Position numbers and translations under genes: made by a program. Positions 32,432 through 40,658 of a stretch of 50,544 nt of DNA are shown here, piece after piece (position 1 is the stretch's first letter; every line of letters begins with the position of its first letter). Origin of the DNA: UBA4312 sp040266995 (lineage in GTDB: Bacteria; Bacillota_I; Bacilli_A; Erysipelotrichales; Erysipelotrichaceae). The stretch spans positions 1-50,544 of the forward strand of contig JAWRHV010000004.1 in assembly GCA_040266995.1 (NCBI GenBank), in the 5' to 3' direction. Under the pieces are notes generated by a model. It had not been told where the DNA came from. It saw only the letters and a program-made list of their open reading frames with translations, and made no database searches.

Positions 32432-33766
32432 TTAAACATCATGTTTTTTAATATAATCGACAACGCGTCCTACGTATTTAGCGCATAACGCATCTGTTTT
32501 GGCTTCCACCATAACACGGACCATTGGTTCTGTTCCGCTTGGCCGCACCAGAATACGACCTTCATCTCCAAGACGATCTTCTACCTTTTTGATCAGTTCC
32601 AGCAGTTTCTCATCCTGTAAGGCTTTCTCTTTATCTTTTACGATCACATTTTCCAGCAGCTGCGGATAAATGAATAACCCTTCGCACAGCTCCTGCAATG
32701 TCTTTCCGGTTTCCTTCATCACTTTCAGTACTTGTAAAGCTGTGAATAAACCATCGCCTGTTTTTTCAAATTCATAGAAAATAATATGTCCGCTCTGTTC
32801 GCCGCCGATATAATAATCGTTCTTCTGCATTTCTTCATAGACATATTTATCTCCTACAGCGGTCTTGATATAGTCGATCTTATTGGCATCCAGCGCTTTA
32901 TATAACCCCAGGTTTGCCATGACTGTCGTAACACACATATTTTTGTTCAGGCGGTTTACAGACTTTAAATAACGAGATTCCAGATACAGAATGTAGTCCC
33001 CGTTGATCAGCTGTCCGTCACTGTTGACCGCAATCAGACGGTCGGCATCGCCATCAAATGCCAGACCGATATCATAATCGTTTTCCTTCATCAGACGCTG
33101 CAGGCTCTCCGGGTGTGTCGATCCGCATTTCTTATTGATATTGATTCCGTTTGGTGAATTGTTAATGGCTTCCACGGTCGCTCCCAGCGCATCAAGTGTC
33201 TCCACAGCCGTGCTGGTCGCCGAACCATTGGCCAGATCCACCGCAATTTTCATACCGGTCAGATCGACATTGACAGTTTCTTTCAGCCAGGACATATAGA
33301 TTTCCAGACCATCCTCCCAATTGATGAATTCACCGATCTTATCTCCGGTCGCCAAAGGAAGTTCACTGTTGCCGTCCATGTATTCTTCAATCGCAAGCAG
33401 GATCTCTTCTTCCATCTTTTCTCCCTTGTGATTGAAGATCTTAATACCGTTGTCATAATACGGATTATGGCTGGCACTGACCATGATACCGCAATCAAAC
33501 CGTTCTTTTTGGATCAGATAACTGACCGAAGGTGTCGGACATACGCCCAGAAGATAGACTTGTGCCCCCATACTGCTGGCACCGGCCGCCAGTCCAAGCT
33601 CAAACATATCTCCGGATAAACGGGTATCCTTTCCGATCAGAATACGCGCATGTTTCTGTTTGCTGTAATACCATCCCAGATACTGTCCGATGCGAATGGA
33701 CATATCCAGCGTCAAATCTTCATTGGCCCGTCCCCGGACACCATCTGTTCCAAAATATTTTCCCAT
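32432..33766 (-). CDS. glmM: Phosphoglucosamine mutase GlmM
   Basis: GlmM converts glucosamine-6-phosphate to glucosamine-1-phosphate, on the path to UDP-GlcNAc and peptidoglycan. The 444-residue product has GKYFGTDGVRG at the N-terminus, the phosphoserine loop VSASHNP near residue 99, the metal-binding DGDADR near 240 and RPSGTEPMVRVM near 410. I chose the second ATG (33766), five bases from AGGAGG. The cdaA-cdaR-glmM order is conserved in Bacillota, and GlmM is known to inhibit CdaA. Confidence 0.96.
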   Translation of the reverse strand: MGKYFGTDGVRGRANEDLTLDMSIRIGQYLGWYYSKQKHARILIGKDTRLSGDMFELGLAAGASSMGAQVYLLGVCPTPSVSYLIQKERFDCGIMVSASHNPYYDNGIKIFNHKGEKMEEEILLAIEEYMDGNSELPLATGDKIGEFINWEDGLEIYMSWLKETVNVDLTGMKIAVDLANGSATSTAVETLDALGATVEAINNSPNGININKKCGSTHPESLQRLMKENDYDIGLAFDGDADRLIAVNSDGQLINGDYILYLESRYLKSVNRLNKNMCVTTVMANLGLYKALDANKIDYIKTAVGDKYVYEEMQKNDYYIGGEQSGHIIFYEFEKTGDGLFTALQVLKVMKETGKTLQELCEGLFIYPQLLENVIVKDKEKALQDEKLLELIKKVEDRLGDEGRILVRPSGTEPMVRVMVEAKTDALCAKYVGRVVDYIKKHDV

Positions 33767-33775
33767 CATATCCTC

Positions 33776-34555
33776 CTAATCTGCATCATGTGCAGCTTTC
33801 TTTTTTACTTCTACGATCATAGTGGATGGCTCGATCTCCACATCCACACTGGCGCCTTTTTCATCATAAGCTGCCAAGGCCGCACTGAATTCAAAGTCAC
33901 CTGTTTGTCCGCTGGCATCTACGATTGCCTTCACCGTTCGGATCGAATCGATCTCTGACTGGGATCCGGTCACGATTACCTTTGACTGCGAAAGTGTTGG
34001 TTTTTCAAAATCCGATGCATCCTGGTCTTCATCCAGCAACAATTCGCTGGTGACGGTAAACTCCTTGGACACCTTTTTCTCCAGAACGACGTTTGCCGAA
34101 GCAGGATCGACCGTTGCGCTCAGACTGGATGGCAGATTATCCACTTTAAAATCCACGATGTTCTGTCCTTCCACGCAATCGCTTAAATCGACAGACACCG
34201 ATATATTTCCCTGGTTTCTGAAAATCTGAATATCGGTAGCACTCCCGGATAGAGAGACATTCACTTCCTCGGGAATCCCGCTGACAACATACTGATCTTC
34301 ATCCAGTTTCACATTCGGGCGAATGTGATCCACTTCAATTGTGGCCGTGACCGTTTTAAAAATCTGTTTGCTGACATCGTTGTAGTTGATCGTTACACAA
34401 ATCATGATGGAAACCAATAAAGAAATTACAACCGATCCCCATTTGTTAAAGATCATAATATCAAATATGTCATTCAGTTTTGAATAAATAAACTTAAAAA
34501 AGAACAGCAGAGCATCTAAAAGACCGCCGGGATGATTCTTATTGGATTGTTTCAT
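33776..34555 (-). CDS. cdaR: YbbR-domain protein CdaR, regulator of CdaA
   Basis: The 259-residue product has an N-terminal membrane segment (about residues 30-55) and extracytoplasmic YbbR-type repeats, roughly residues 60-145 and 150-235, each a beta-rich module with V-x-V-x-G or V-x-L-S-G strands. CdaR tunes c-di-AMP synthesis by CdaA. It is shorter than B. subtilis CdaR (about 480 residues, four YbbR domains), with room for two. The ATG at 34555 has GGGGG eight bases upstream; an ATG at 34564 is the alternative. It overlaps cdaA. Confidence 0.9.
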   Translation of the reverse strand: MKQSNKNHPGGLLDALLFFFKFIYSKLNDIFDIMIFNKWGSVVISLLVSIMICVTINYNDVSKQIFKTVTATIEVDHIRPNVKLDEDQYVVSGIPEEVNVSLSGSATDIQIFRNQGNISVSVDLSDCVEGQNIVDFKVDNLPSSLSATVDPASANVVLEKKVSKEFTVTSELLLDEDQDASDFEKPTLSQSKVIVTGSQSEIDSIRTVKAIVDASGQTGDFEFSAALAAYDEKGASVDVEIEPSTMIVEVKKKAAHDAD

Positions 34556-35480
34556 TTCTGTCATCCCCCTGTCCTATATTGTACAGATCCACAATCTGGA
34601 TCGGCTGAATGCGTTCATCGGTTCTTTTCTTCTCGATCCGACCTTGTTTACGCACACGGGCAAGCCCCAACGACTTTGCCGTCTTGATAATCGGATTATC
34701 TCCAAGAGATTCCTTTTCATCCGGAACAAAGATATTCTGTAAAAAGCGTTTCAGCCCTGCCGGCTTATACTGTGTCAGCTGACCGTTCAGAGCAATGGAA
34801 ATGCTCCCGGTTTCTTCACTGACAATAATTGTCACAGAGTCCGTAATCTCACTGATTCCTACGGCCGCACGATGGCGAGCCCCGTATTTACTGGGCAGAT
34901 CCCGTGTCGTCGGCGGAAAATAAGCTGCCGCACAGGCAATCTTGTTCCCTTGAATAATAACAGCCCCATCATGCATGGGTGTTCCATATTGAAATATCGT
35001 TCCCAATAATTCACTGGAAACAACAGAATCCATACGGATTCCAGTATTTACATAATCTGTCAGTTGCTGCGTCTGCTGGAGAGTGATCAATGCCCCCGTT
35101 TTGGATTTTGACATGTTTTCGCAGGCCATCACCAACTCATCGATCATCTGTATACTCTGTTCACGGGTCAGATCCGCACTGGCCAGACCGGCAGAACGGC
35201 CCAGTTTTTCCAGCACACCGCGGATCTCCGGCTGAAACAGAATAATTACAGCTAAAACTCCCCACTGCAAAAAGATATCCATGATATAGCTGAACGCGTC
35301 CAGACCCAGTAAAACCGATAAACCCTTGATCATAAAGATAATCAGGATTCCTTTTAAGATCTGGACAGAACGTGAATTGTTCCGCAATATCCGCAAAGCG
35401 GAATAAATCAACAGCCATACGACCAGGATATCCAGAATCAGACGTATTATAACTGTAACATCCGATATAGCAGTGCTCAA
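34539..35480 (-). CDS. cdaA: Diadenylate cyclase CdaA
   Basis: CdaA makes the second messenger cyclic di-AMP from two ATP. The 313-residue product has three N-terminal membrane helices (about residues 8-28, 38-58, 62-83) and a DAC domain with the DGA motif (MHDGAVII near 170) and RHR motif (GARHRAAVG near 205). A basic C-terminal tail follows. The start codon is TTG at 35480, seven bases after AAGGGGG; there is no nearby in-frame ATG with a better site. It heads the operon cdaA-cdaR-glmM-regulator-kinase. Confidence 0.95.
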   Translation of the reverse strand: MSTAISDVTVIIRLILDILVVWLLIYSALRILRNNSRSVQILKGILIIFMIKGLSVLLGLDAFSYIMDIFLQWGVLAVIILFQPEIRGVLEKLGRSAGLASADLTREQSIQMIDELVMACENMSKSKTGALITLQQTQQLTDYVNTGIRMDSVVSSELLGTIFQYGTPMHDGAVIIQGNKIACAAAYFPPTTRDLPSKYGARHRAAVGISEITDSVTIIVSEETGSISIALNGQLTQYKPAGLKRFLQNIFVPDEKESLGDNPIIKTAKSLGLARVRKQGRIEKKRTDERIQPIQIVDLYNIGQGDDRNETIQ

Positions 35481-35508
35481 TGCCAGTCCCCCTTAATTTT
35501 CATTGAAT

Positions 35509-36276
35509 TTAAAGTATATCATCAATCAATTCTTTAATTGACATATATACATTCTTCGCCTGGTTTTTTAATTCTTCCGGCGCAGTAAAAATAGTATATC
35601 CATTTGGTGAAGTCTCCAGCAAAGGAAGGTCATTGTAAGAATCACCAATCGTATACAGATCATCGTAATCAATGTTGGCGTATCCACATACGAATTCAAC
35701 ACCGGTCGCTTTAGAAATGCCCTTCTCTACAATGTCCACACAATAGTTGTTTGCGTAAGCCACTAAACTAGAAGAAAAGAATGAATTAATATCCTTGGCA
35801 AATTCTACCGCATAATCCGGACTCGTCATCGATAACACGATCTGTGTATATCGACCGATATCCATCACTTCTTCTTCCGTCATATCCGGCTGCATGGTCG
35901 GATACCGGTAATCCTGCATATCCGGATTTACTATGACCTTATGACGACGCTCTCCGTCATTAACAACATAGCTGACCACGCCTTCGCTTTCTTTCGCGAT
36001 AAACATCAAGTCCACACTGGTAATATAATCCATATAGATTGATTGCAACAACTCGCCCTCGTTGTTGTAAACCAGCGCTCCATTATTACATACGATATAA
36101 TCTACAGGGAAAGGATGCTTGGCAATCTGTTTATCAATTGATTCTTTAGCACGCCCGGTACAAACCACAAATAGATTACCGGCTTCTCTCCAACGTTTAA
36201 TTGCATCAATGTCTTCATCCATCACATTGTCACCATAACACAATGTTCCATCATAATCCGATGCTAATAATTTCAT
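35509..36276 (-). CDS. Cof-type HAD-IIB phosphatase
   Basis: The 255-residue product has HAD motif I as SDYDGTLCYG at residues 6-15, motif II VVCTGR near 38, a cap of the IIB type and motif IV GDSYNDLPLLE near 215. Such enzymes remove phosphate from small sugar phosphates or nucleotides; the substrate cannot be told. AAGGAG precedes the ATG by eight bases. It is read in the same direction as cdaA, whose promoter overlaps its end. Confidence 0.9.
   Translation of the reverse strand: MKLLASDYDGTLCYGDNVMDEDIDAIKRWREAGNLFVVCTGRAKESIDKQIAKHPFPVDYIVCNNGALVYNNEGELLQSIYMDYITSVDLMFIAKESEGVVSYVVNDGERRHKVIVNPDMQDYRYPTMQPDMTEEEVMDIGRYTQIVLSMTSPDYAVEFAKDINSFFSSSLVAYANNYCVDIVEKGISKATGVEFVCGYANIDYDDLYTIGDSYNDLPLLETSPNGYTIFTAPEELKNQAKNVYMSIKELIDDIL
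35513..35518 (-). promoter_or_regulatory. Extended -10 promoter of the cdaA operon
   Basis: TGA-TATACT overlaps the last codons of the HAD phosphatase gene. Predicted +1 near 35506, about 26 bases before the TTG start. No clear -35. Confidence 0.6.
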
Positions 36277-36344
36277 ATCCGTTTCTCCTTTTGTACATTA
36301 CTAATATTTTATCACATAATTGGAAAGATGATTGCATTTTTATA

Positions 36345-36374
36345 CGAAGAAAGCAGGTAATCTTTCATACCTGC
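36345..36374 (-). terminator. Terminator-like hairpin at the end of the candidate RNA gene
   Basis: AGCAGGTA and TACCTGCT form a perfect 8-bp stem with an eight-base loop, followed on the minus strand by TTTCTTCGT. The T tract is imperfect. Confidence 0.6.
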
Positions 36375-36741
36375 TACATTTCTCTATTCAATTGTCTAAG
36401 TATTCATCTTATTAGAAGAAATTCATCCTAAATTATTCTGTAATCTGTATACGATCGGATCTTCTTCCCTTTTATGATGACAGCTTATATCCCTTCAGAT
36501 GATTGCTCTTGTGAAATGGATCACCGGTCTATCACTCAACCTTATTCTCTCATCCTTGGTCAATAAGTTTCATGGAATGTTTATTCTGGGGTTTCCAGCT
36601 TGCCTTTTGGAGTCTTCTCTCCATAGTTTTTACGTCGCCGGATGAATAGAACATCCGACTAAAGATCTCTTGTCATCTTCCCACCGCTCTCTAGTTTTTA
36701 TTGTTTTGAAACGGCTCTTTTTCTGCCTAGTTTCTTTTGTT
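36350..36741 (-). ncRNA. Candidate structured non-coding RNA, about 390 nt
   Basis: Read on the minus strand from the predicted +1, several helices can be drawn: GGC/GCC near 36712-36726, AAGAT/ATCTT near 36664-36682, CGGATG/CATCCG (36638-36657), GGAG/CTCC (about 36610-36624), CTGG/CCAG (about 36587-36599), CTTATT/AATAAG (36541-36570), GTGA/TCAC (about 36510-36525) and a long-range GAAGAA-N-ATCC with GGAT-N3-TTTCTTC (about 36415-36465). It ends in the terminator-like hairpin. Conserved protein-coding features are absent. I could not match it to RNase P RNA, tmRNA, SRP RNA, 6S RNA or a common riboswitch from memory. The raiA, OLE and ROOL families were not excluded. A leader of the HAD gene is another possibility. 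Confidence 0.55.
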
Positions 36742-36747
36742 ATCTAC

Positions 36748-36776
36748 ATTATATAAAAATATACTATTATTTCTAT
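36748..36776 (-). promoter_or_regulatory. Promoter of the candidate RNA gene
   Basis: TAGAAA (36771-36776), 17-base spacer, TATAAT (36748-36753). Predicted +1 near 36741. Confidence 0.62.
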
Positions 36777-36796
36777 AACATTGGAAACTTTGGCTC

Positions 36797-37471
36797 TTAT
36801 TTAGGAAAAACCTGTTTTCTTCTGGCATTCAGCTTTCGTTTCTGCGCACGTGACATCGGGATCACCTCTTCATCGTTTACCTGTACCGAATCGTTATACC
36901 AGGCTGTAATATGCTTTTCATTTACGAGATACGAAACATGGACACGGATAAACCCATATCCTGCAAAGGCTTCTTCCAGACTGGACATGTTCATCCGCTG
37001 ATGAAACGTTCCTTTTCGTGTATGAAAATATACCATCTTATCAATTTTTTCCATATAGTAAATATCTTCATACGGTAGATTCACATTCACGCCATCGTAA
37101 TTCAAATTATAGAGATCAACCTGCTGACATAAAGATACAACGGTCTCTTGATATTTTTTCAGATCTTCTTCCAGATTCTCCTTGGAGATATGCAGAATGC
37201 GACCTCTTTGATCTCCTGCCTGCTGGGAATCGCATACATACATAAACAACGCATTGGGATTATCATGAACGAAGACACTTTCAAAACGAGGTGTCTGAAA
37301 CATGCCATCAAAGATAAACATATGAAAAGTCATCTGCTTACAAGCCTTCGCCAGTTCACTGGCTTTGAAAAAATGGCGGAACGTCCAGTCCGTGTTTTCA
37401 AACATCTTCGATAACAAGAATACAATATCTTTTGTCTCTTTTTCGTGTTCTAAAATAGCTATCCGGATCAT
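36797..37471 (-). CDS. LytTR-family DNA-binding regulator with degenerate receiver
   Basis: The 224-residue product has an N-terminal receiver-like domain (MIRIAILEHEKETKDIV) in which a D remains in MFIFDGMF near residue 55 but the acidic pair is replaced by glutamates in LEHEKE. The C-terminal LytTR domain runs from VNLPYEDIYYMEKIDKMV (near 125) through GFIRVHVSYLVNEKHI to the basic AQKRKLNARRK. No kinase gene is adjacent, so it is an orphan. I chose the ATG at 37471: it lies six bases after TGT-TATAAT, and the longer frame would include the murA terminator. Confidence 0.85.
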   Translation of the reverse strand: MIRIAILEHEKETKDIVFLLSKMFENTDWTFRHFFKASELAKACKQMTFHMFIFDGMFQTPRFESVFVHDNPNALFMYVCDSQQAGDQRGRILHISKENLEEDLKKYQETVVSLCQQVDLYNLNYDGVNVNLPYEDIYYMEKIDKMVYFHTRKGTFHQRMNMSSLEEAFAGYGFIRVHVSYLVNEKHITAWYNDSVQVNDEEVIPMSRAQKRKLNARRKQVFPK

Positions 37472-37477
37472 AACTTT

Positions 37478-37483
37478 ATTATA
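37478..37483 (-). promoter_or_regulatory. Extended -10 box of the LytTR gene; predicted leaderless start
   Basis: TTATGT-TATAAT then AAAGTT and ATG (37471). It follows the T tract of the murA terminator directly; there is no -35 box or Shine-Dalgarno. Confidence 0.75.
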
Positions 37484-37485
37484 AC

Positions 37486-37514
37486 ATAAGAAAAGAGCTG
37501 ATTTCTCAGCTCTC
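37486..37514 (-). terminator. Rho-independent terminator of murA
   Basis: AGAGCTGA-GAAA-TCAGCTCT, a perfect 8-bp stem with GAAA tetraloop, followed by TTTCTTATG. Confidence 0.9.
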
Positions 37515-37521
37515 GTTTGAA

Positions 37522-38787
37522 TTATTCGACTTCTTCCCGCCAAAGCTTAGCGCCCAGTGATTTCAGCTTTTCATCCAGATGATCGTACCCTCTGTCGATA
37601 TGGTATACATCATGGATTTCCGTTACACCTTCTGCCATCAGAGCAGCGACCACCATAGCAGCCCCACAGCGTAGGTCTGTCGCTTTGACGCGGCTTCCGT
37701 ACAGCTTGGTCTTTCCATGGATGAAGGAACTTGGCACACGAACATCGATGTCAGCACCCATCCGGTTCAGTTCATCACAATGCTTAAAGCGTTCTACATA
37801 AATGGTTTCCGTCACCGTTGACAAACCATTGGCCTGTGTCAATAGAACAGAAAACGGCTGTTGCACATCGGTGGCAAATCCCGGATAAGGCTTTGTCAAT
37901 ATTTCGGTCGGTTTTAACGGTTTGTCGTTACGAAGAACATGCACAAAATCCGATCCCACTTCCAGCTGTACACCAATCTCCCGCAGTTTCATAATAATTG
38001 CATCCAAATGCTGAGGAATGATGTTTTCGATCATCATATCATCCGCCATGGCCGCAGCCATAATGACATAGGTAGCCGCCTCGATCCGATCAGGAATGAT
38101 CTCATGGAAACAACCCTTCAGGTCCTGTACACCTTCAATGGTCAATGTGCTGGTTCCCATACCTCGGATCCTGGCTCCCATTTTATTCAATAACGTTGCG
38201 ATATCGATGATTTCCGGTTCCCGTGCCGCATTTTCGATCACTGTTCTGCCCTTGGCATGCACTGCGGCCATCATAATATTGATGGTTGCGCCGACACTGG
38301 AGATATCCAGAAAGATATTGGTGCCGACCAGCTCGTCAGCGTCCAGTATATAGCATCCGTTTTCGTAACTGATATTGGCCCCTAATGCTTCAAAACCTTT
38401 CAGATGCAGATCGATCGGTCTGGGACCTAGATAACATCCACCGGGCATACGGATCTCCACATGACCAAAACGGCCTAACAAAGCGCCCATGAAATAATAG
38501 GAAGCCCGCAGCTTGGTCACCGCGGAGGATACCAGCGGCGTATTCTGAATATGGGTCGGGTCGATATACAGAGTCCCCTCTTCTCTTTCTTCTACCTTTA
38601 CCCCTAGTTCATCCAACAATACCATCAAAGACTTGACATCGGATATTTCCGGCACTCCGTATATTGTAACCGGTTGATTTGATAAAACGCAGGCAGGAAT
38701 CAATGCGACAGTTGCGTTTTTAGATCCGCTGATCCGAACTGTCCCTTTTAAACGATGTCCACCTTCGATCTTAATTACTTTCTCCAT
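37522..38787 (-). CDS. murA: UDP-N-acetylglucosamine 1-carboxyvinyltransferase MurA
   Basis: MurA adds enolpyruvate to UDP-GlcNAc, the first committed step of peptidoglycan synthesis. The 421-residue product begins EKVIKIEGGHRLKGTVRISGSKN, has the PEP-binding loop PGGCYLGPRPIDLH with the fosfomycin-target cysteine at about residue 118, and the late PGFATDVQQPF near 310. The frame opens 16 codons earlier, but the ATG at 38787 has AGGGGGG upstream and is the family start. Bacillota often have two MurA paralogues; which one this is cannot be told here. It is monocistronic. Confidence 0.95.
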   Translation of the reverse strand: MEKVIKIEGGHRLKGTVRISGSKNATVALIPACVLSNQPVTIYGVPEISDVKSLMVLLDELGVKVEEREEGTLYIDPTHIQNTPLVSSAVTKLRASYYFMGALLGRFGHVEIRMPGGCYLGPRPIDLHLKGFEALGANISYENGCYILDADELVGTNIFLDISSVGATINIMMAAVHAKGRTVIENAAREPEIIDIATLLNKMGARIRGMGTSTLTIEGVQDLKGCFHEIIPDRIEAATYVIMAAAMADDMMIENIIPQHLDAIIMKLREIGVQLEVGSDFVHVLRNDKPLKPTEILTKPYPGFATDVQQPFSVLLTQANGLSTVTETIYVERFKHCDELNRMGADIDVRVPSSFIHGKTKLYGSRVKATDLRCGAAMVVAALMAEGVTEIHDVYHIDRGYDHLDEKLKSLGAKLWREEVE

Positions 38788-38905
38788 ACTATCCCCCCTA
38801 ATATATATGTTAAGGTTATTTTTTTTCGTAAACATTCTGATTGTATCACGAAAGACGTTCCTTGAAAAGTTGGAACCCTGAAAATCACATGATTTACGAC
38901 AATTG

Positions 38906-39595
38906 TCACCATTCGATCTTTCTATGATGGGATATGCCCCGGATCACCAGGTACAATCCGGCCAAATTGATCAATATGACGACGACAGATCCCGTCAATC
39001 CATTCATGTGGTTTTTAAAAAGAATATCGGTACTGAACTTCTGCAGAAGATAGATCTGCATACAATATACAGAAATAAAGACCGTAACCAGAATGATCGC
39101 TTTACTGGTGGTATGGATCGGATCTGTTTTTCCTCTATCCCGGACAAAGTTAGTGATACAGTCAACAAAGCAGTAGATGGTATACAGAATCGTCACATAG
39201 ATAAAACCGACAGGTACGATCAACGTCACTTGATTGCTGATGGTCAAAATCGTCATCCCCATCAATATAACATTGAGTCCCAACAATAAGATACCGGTGG
39301 TGATTTCCCGATGGTATCCCATACGTAAACTTCCATCCACCATAAAAGAACGAATCAGATGAAAACGAGTCACCGAAAGAATGATATAGTATAGTGCTAT
39401 GGTCAGATACCATAAGGAATGAAAGAACAATCCCATCACAACTTTAAAAGTGGCGTAAAGTATGTTGATTCCAAATGATACCGATAAAGACAGTTCTGTT
39501 TTCATGATATCATTACGAAAATAATTAATAATCAGTTCACGGACATCCTGTAAGATGACTTTCCAATTTGTATGATCTCTTTTCACTTTATTCAC
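38906..39595 (-). CDS. Six-helix membrane protein of unknown function
   Basis: I do not recognise a family. The 229-residue product has six hydrophobic segments at about residues 34-57, 59-76, 97-115, 122-141, 163-181 and 201-220, and a soluble N-terminus of about 30 residues. The apparent start is a GTG at 39595, with no clear Shine-Dalgarno. TATAAT (39608-39613) puts the predicted +1 near 39601, leaving a leader of only about six bases. It lies between fba and murA, each of which has its own transcription unit. Confidence 0.7.
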   Translation of the reverse strand: MNKVKRDHTNWKVILQDVRELIINYFRNDIMKTELSLSVSFGINILYATFKVVMGLFFHSLWYLTIALYYIILSVTRFHLIRSFMVDGSLRMGYHREITTGILLLGLNVILMGMTILTISNQVTLIVPVGFIYVTILYTIYCFVDCITNFVRDRGKTDPIHTTSKAIILVTVFISVYCMQIYLLQKFSTDILFKNHMNGLTGSVVVILINLAGLYLVIRGISHHRKIEW

Positions 39596-39607
39596 CCGGT
39601 CACTTTT

Positions 39608-39638
39608 ATTATAAGCTTAAAGAAAGATATATTGTCAA
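39608..39638 (-). promoter_or_regulatory. Promoter of the six-helix membrane protein gene
   Basis: TTGACA (39633-39638) and TATAAT (39608-39613) are separated by 19 bases, longer than usual. Predicted leader of about six bases before the GTG. Confidence 0.6.
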
Positions 39639-39654
39639 TTGATTCCGTAAATAA

Positions 39655-39683
39655 TCAAAAAAAGGAGGACGAGCGTCCTCCTT
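39655..39683 (-). terminator. Rho-independent terminator of fba
   Basis: AAGGAGGACG and CGTCCTCCTT form a perfect 10-bp stem with a two-base centre, followed by a T tract. Confidence 0.92.
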
Positions 39684-39695
39684 GTGAGTAAGGAA

Positions 39696-40565
39696 TTATT
39701 CAGCTTTTCCTGCAGAACCAAAGAAGTTTTCAACCATGTCTTCTACTAAAGCCTGTACTGCATCTGTACCAGGTTTCAATAATTTACGAGGGTCGTATCC
39801 TTTACCTTCCAGATCTTTTCCAGCTTCGATGTATTTACGAGTTGCATCTGCAAATACCAACTGGCATTCTGTATTAACGTTAACTTTGGAAACACCTAAT
39901 TCGATAGCTTTCTTAACTTGTTCACGAGGAATTCCGGAACCACCATGTAATACCAATGGTTTTCCACTAGTGGATTCCTGGATTTCAGCTAAACGTTCGA
40001 AGCTCAATCCAGCCCAGTTTGCCGGATATTTTCCATGGATGTTACCGATACCGGCAGCCAGGAAATCAACACCTAAATCAGCGATGATCTTGCATTCTTC
40101 CGGATCAGCTAATTCACCAGCAGAGATAACACCGTCTTCTTCTCCACCGATTCCACCAACTTCACATTCGATAGAAATACCTTTTGAATGAGCTAATTCG
40201 ATCATTTCTTTTGATTTAGCCAGGTTTTCTTCAAATGGATAGTGGCTTCCGTCAAACATTACAGAAGTGAATCCAGCAGCGATAGCCTTCTGCGTTCCTT
40301 CATATGTACCGTGGTCTAAGTGTAAAGCTACCGGTACAGTGATTCCTAAATAGTCATGGATGCCTTTAACCATCGCAACAACGTTTTCAAAACCACACAT
40401 GTACTTTCCAGCACCTTCAGAAACACCTAACATAACCGGTGATTTTTTAGCTTCACATCCCAACAGGATTGCTTTGATCCATTCCATGTTGTTGATGTTA
40501 AAAGCACCAATCGCATAATGTCCTTCATGCGCTTTGTTAATCATCTCTGTAGCAGATACTAACAT
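39696..40565 (-). CDS. fba: Class II fructose-1,6-bisphosphate aldolase
   Basis: The zinc-dependent aldolase splits fructose-1,6-bisphosphate in glycolysis. The 289-residue product has the zinc-ligand and active-site motifs HLDHGTYEG near residue 82, ECEVGGIGGEEDG near 132, GIGNIHGKYP near 176 and LHGGSGIP near 207. AGGAGG precedes the ATG. Codons here look more uniform than in neighbours, as expected for a highly expressed gene. It is monocistronic with a strong terminator. The related tagatose-bisphosphate aldolases are the main alternative. Confidence 0.95.
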   Translation of the reverse strand: MLVSATEMINKAHEGHYAIGAFNINNMEWIKAILLGCEAKKSPVMLGVSEGAGKYMCGFENVVAMVKGIHDYLGITVPVALHLDHGTYEGTQKAIAAGFTSVMFDGSHYPFEENLAKSKEMIELAHSKGISIECEVGGIGGEEDGVISAGELADPEECKIIADLGVDFLAAGIGNIHGKYPANWAGLSFERLAEIQESTSGKPLVLHGGSGIPREQVKKAIELGVSKVNVNTECQLVFADATRKYIEAGKDLEGKGYDPRKLLKPGTDAVQALVEDMVENFFGSAGKAE

Positions 40566-40658
40566 AATTATTATTTCCTCCTTATTTTGTATATATTCAT
40601 TCTACTCCTATTTACAAATTTTGAAAAGGATTATTCACTTTTGATATAACAATTGTTT

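Larger units (their letters stand above)
36300..36796. other. About 500 bp without a protein gene
   Basis: The stretch has higher GC than the other intergenic regions here and contains many short hairpins. It contains the candidate RNA gene described separately. A 48-codon plus-strand frame (36499-36645) lacks a ribosome binding site. Confidence 0.7.
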
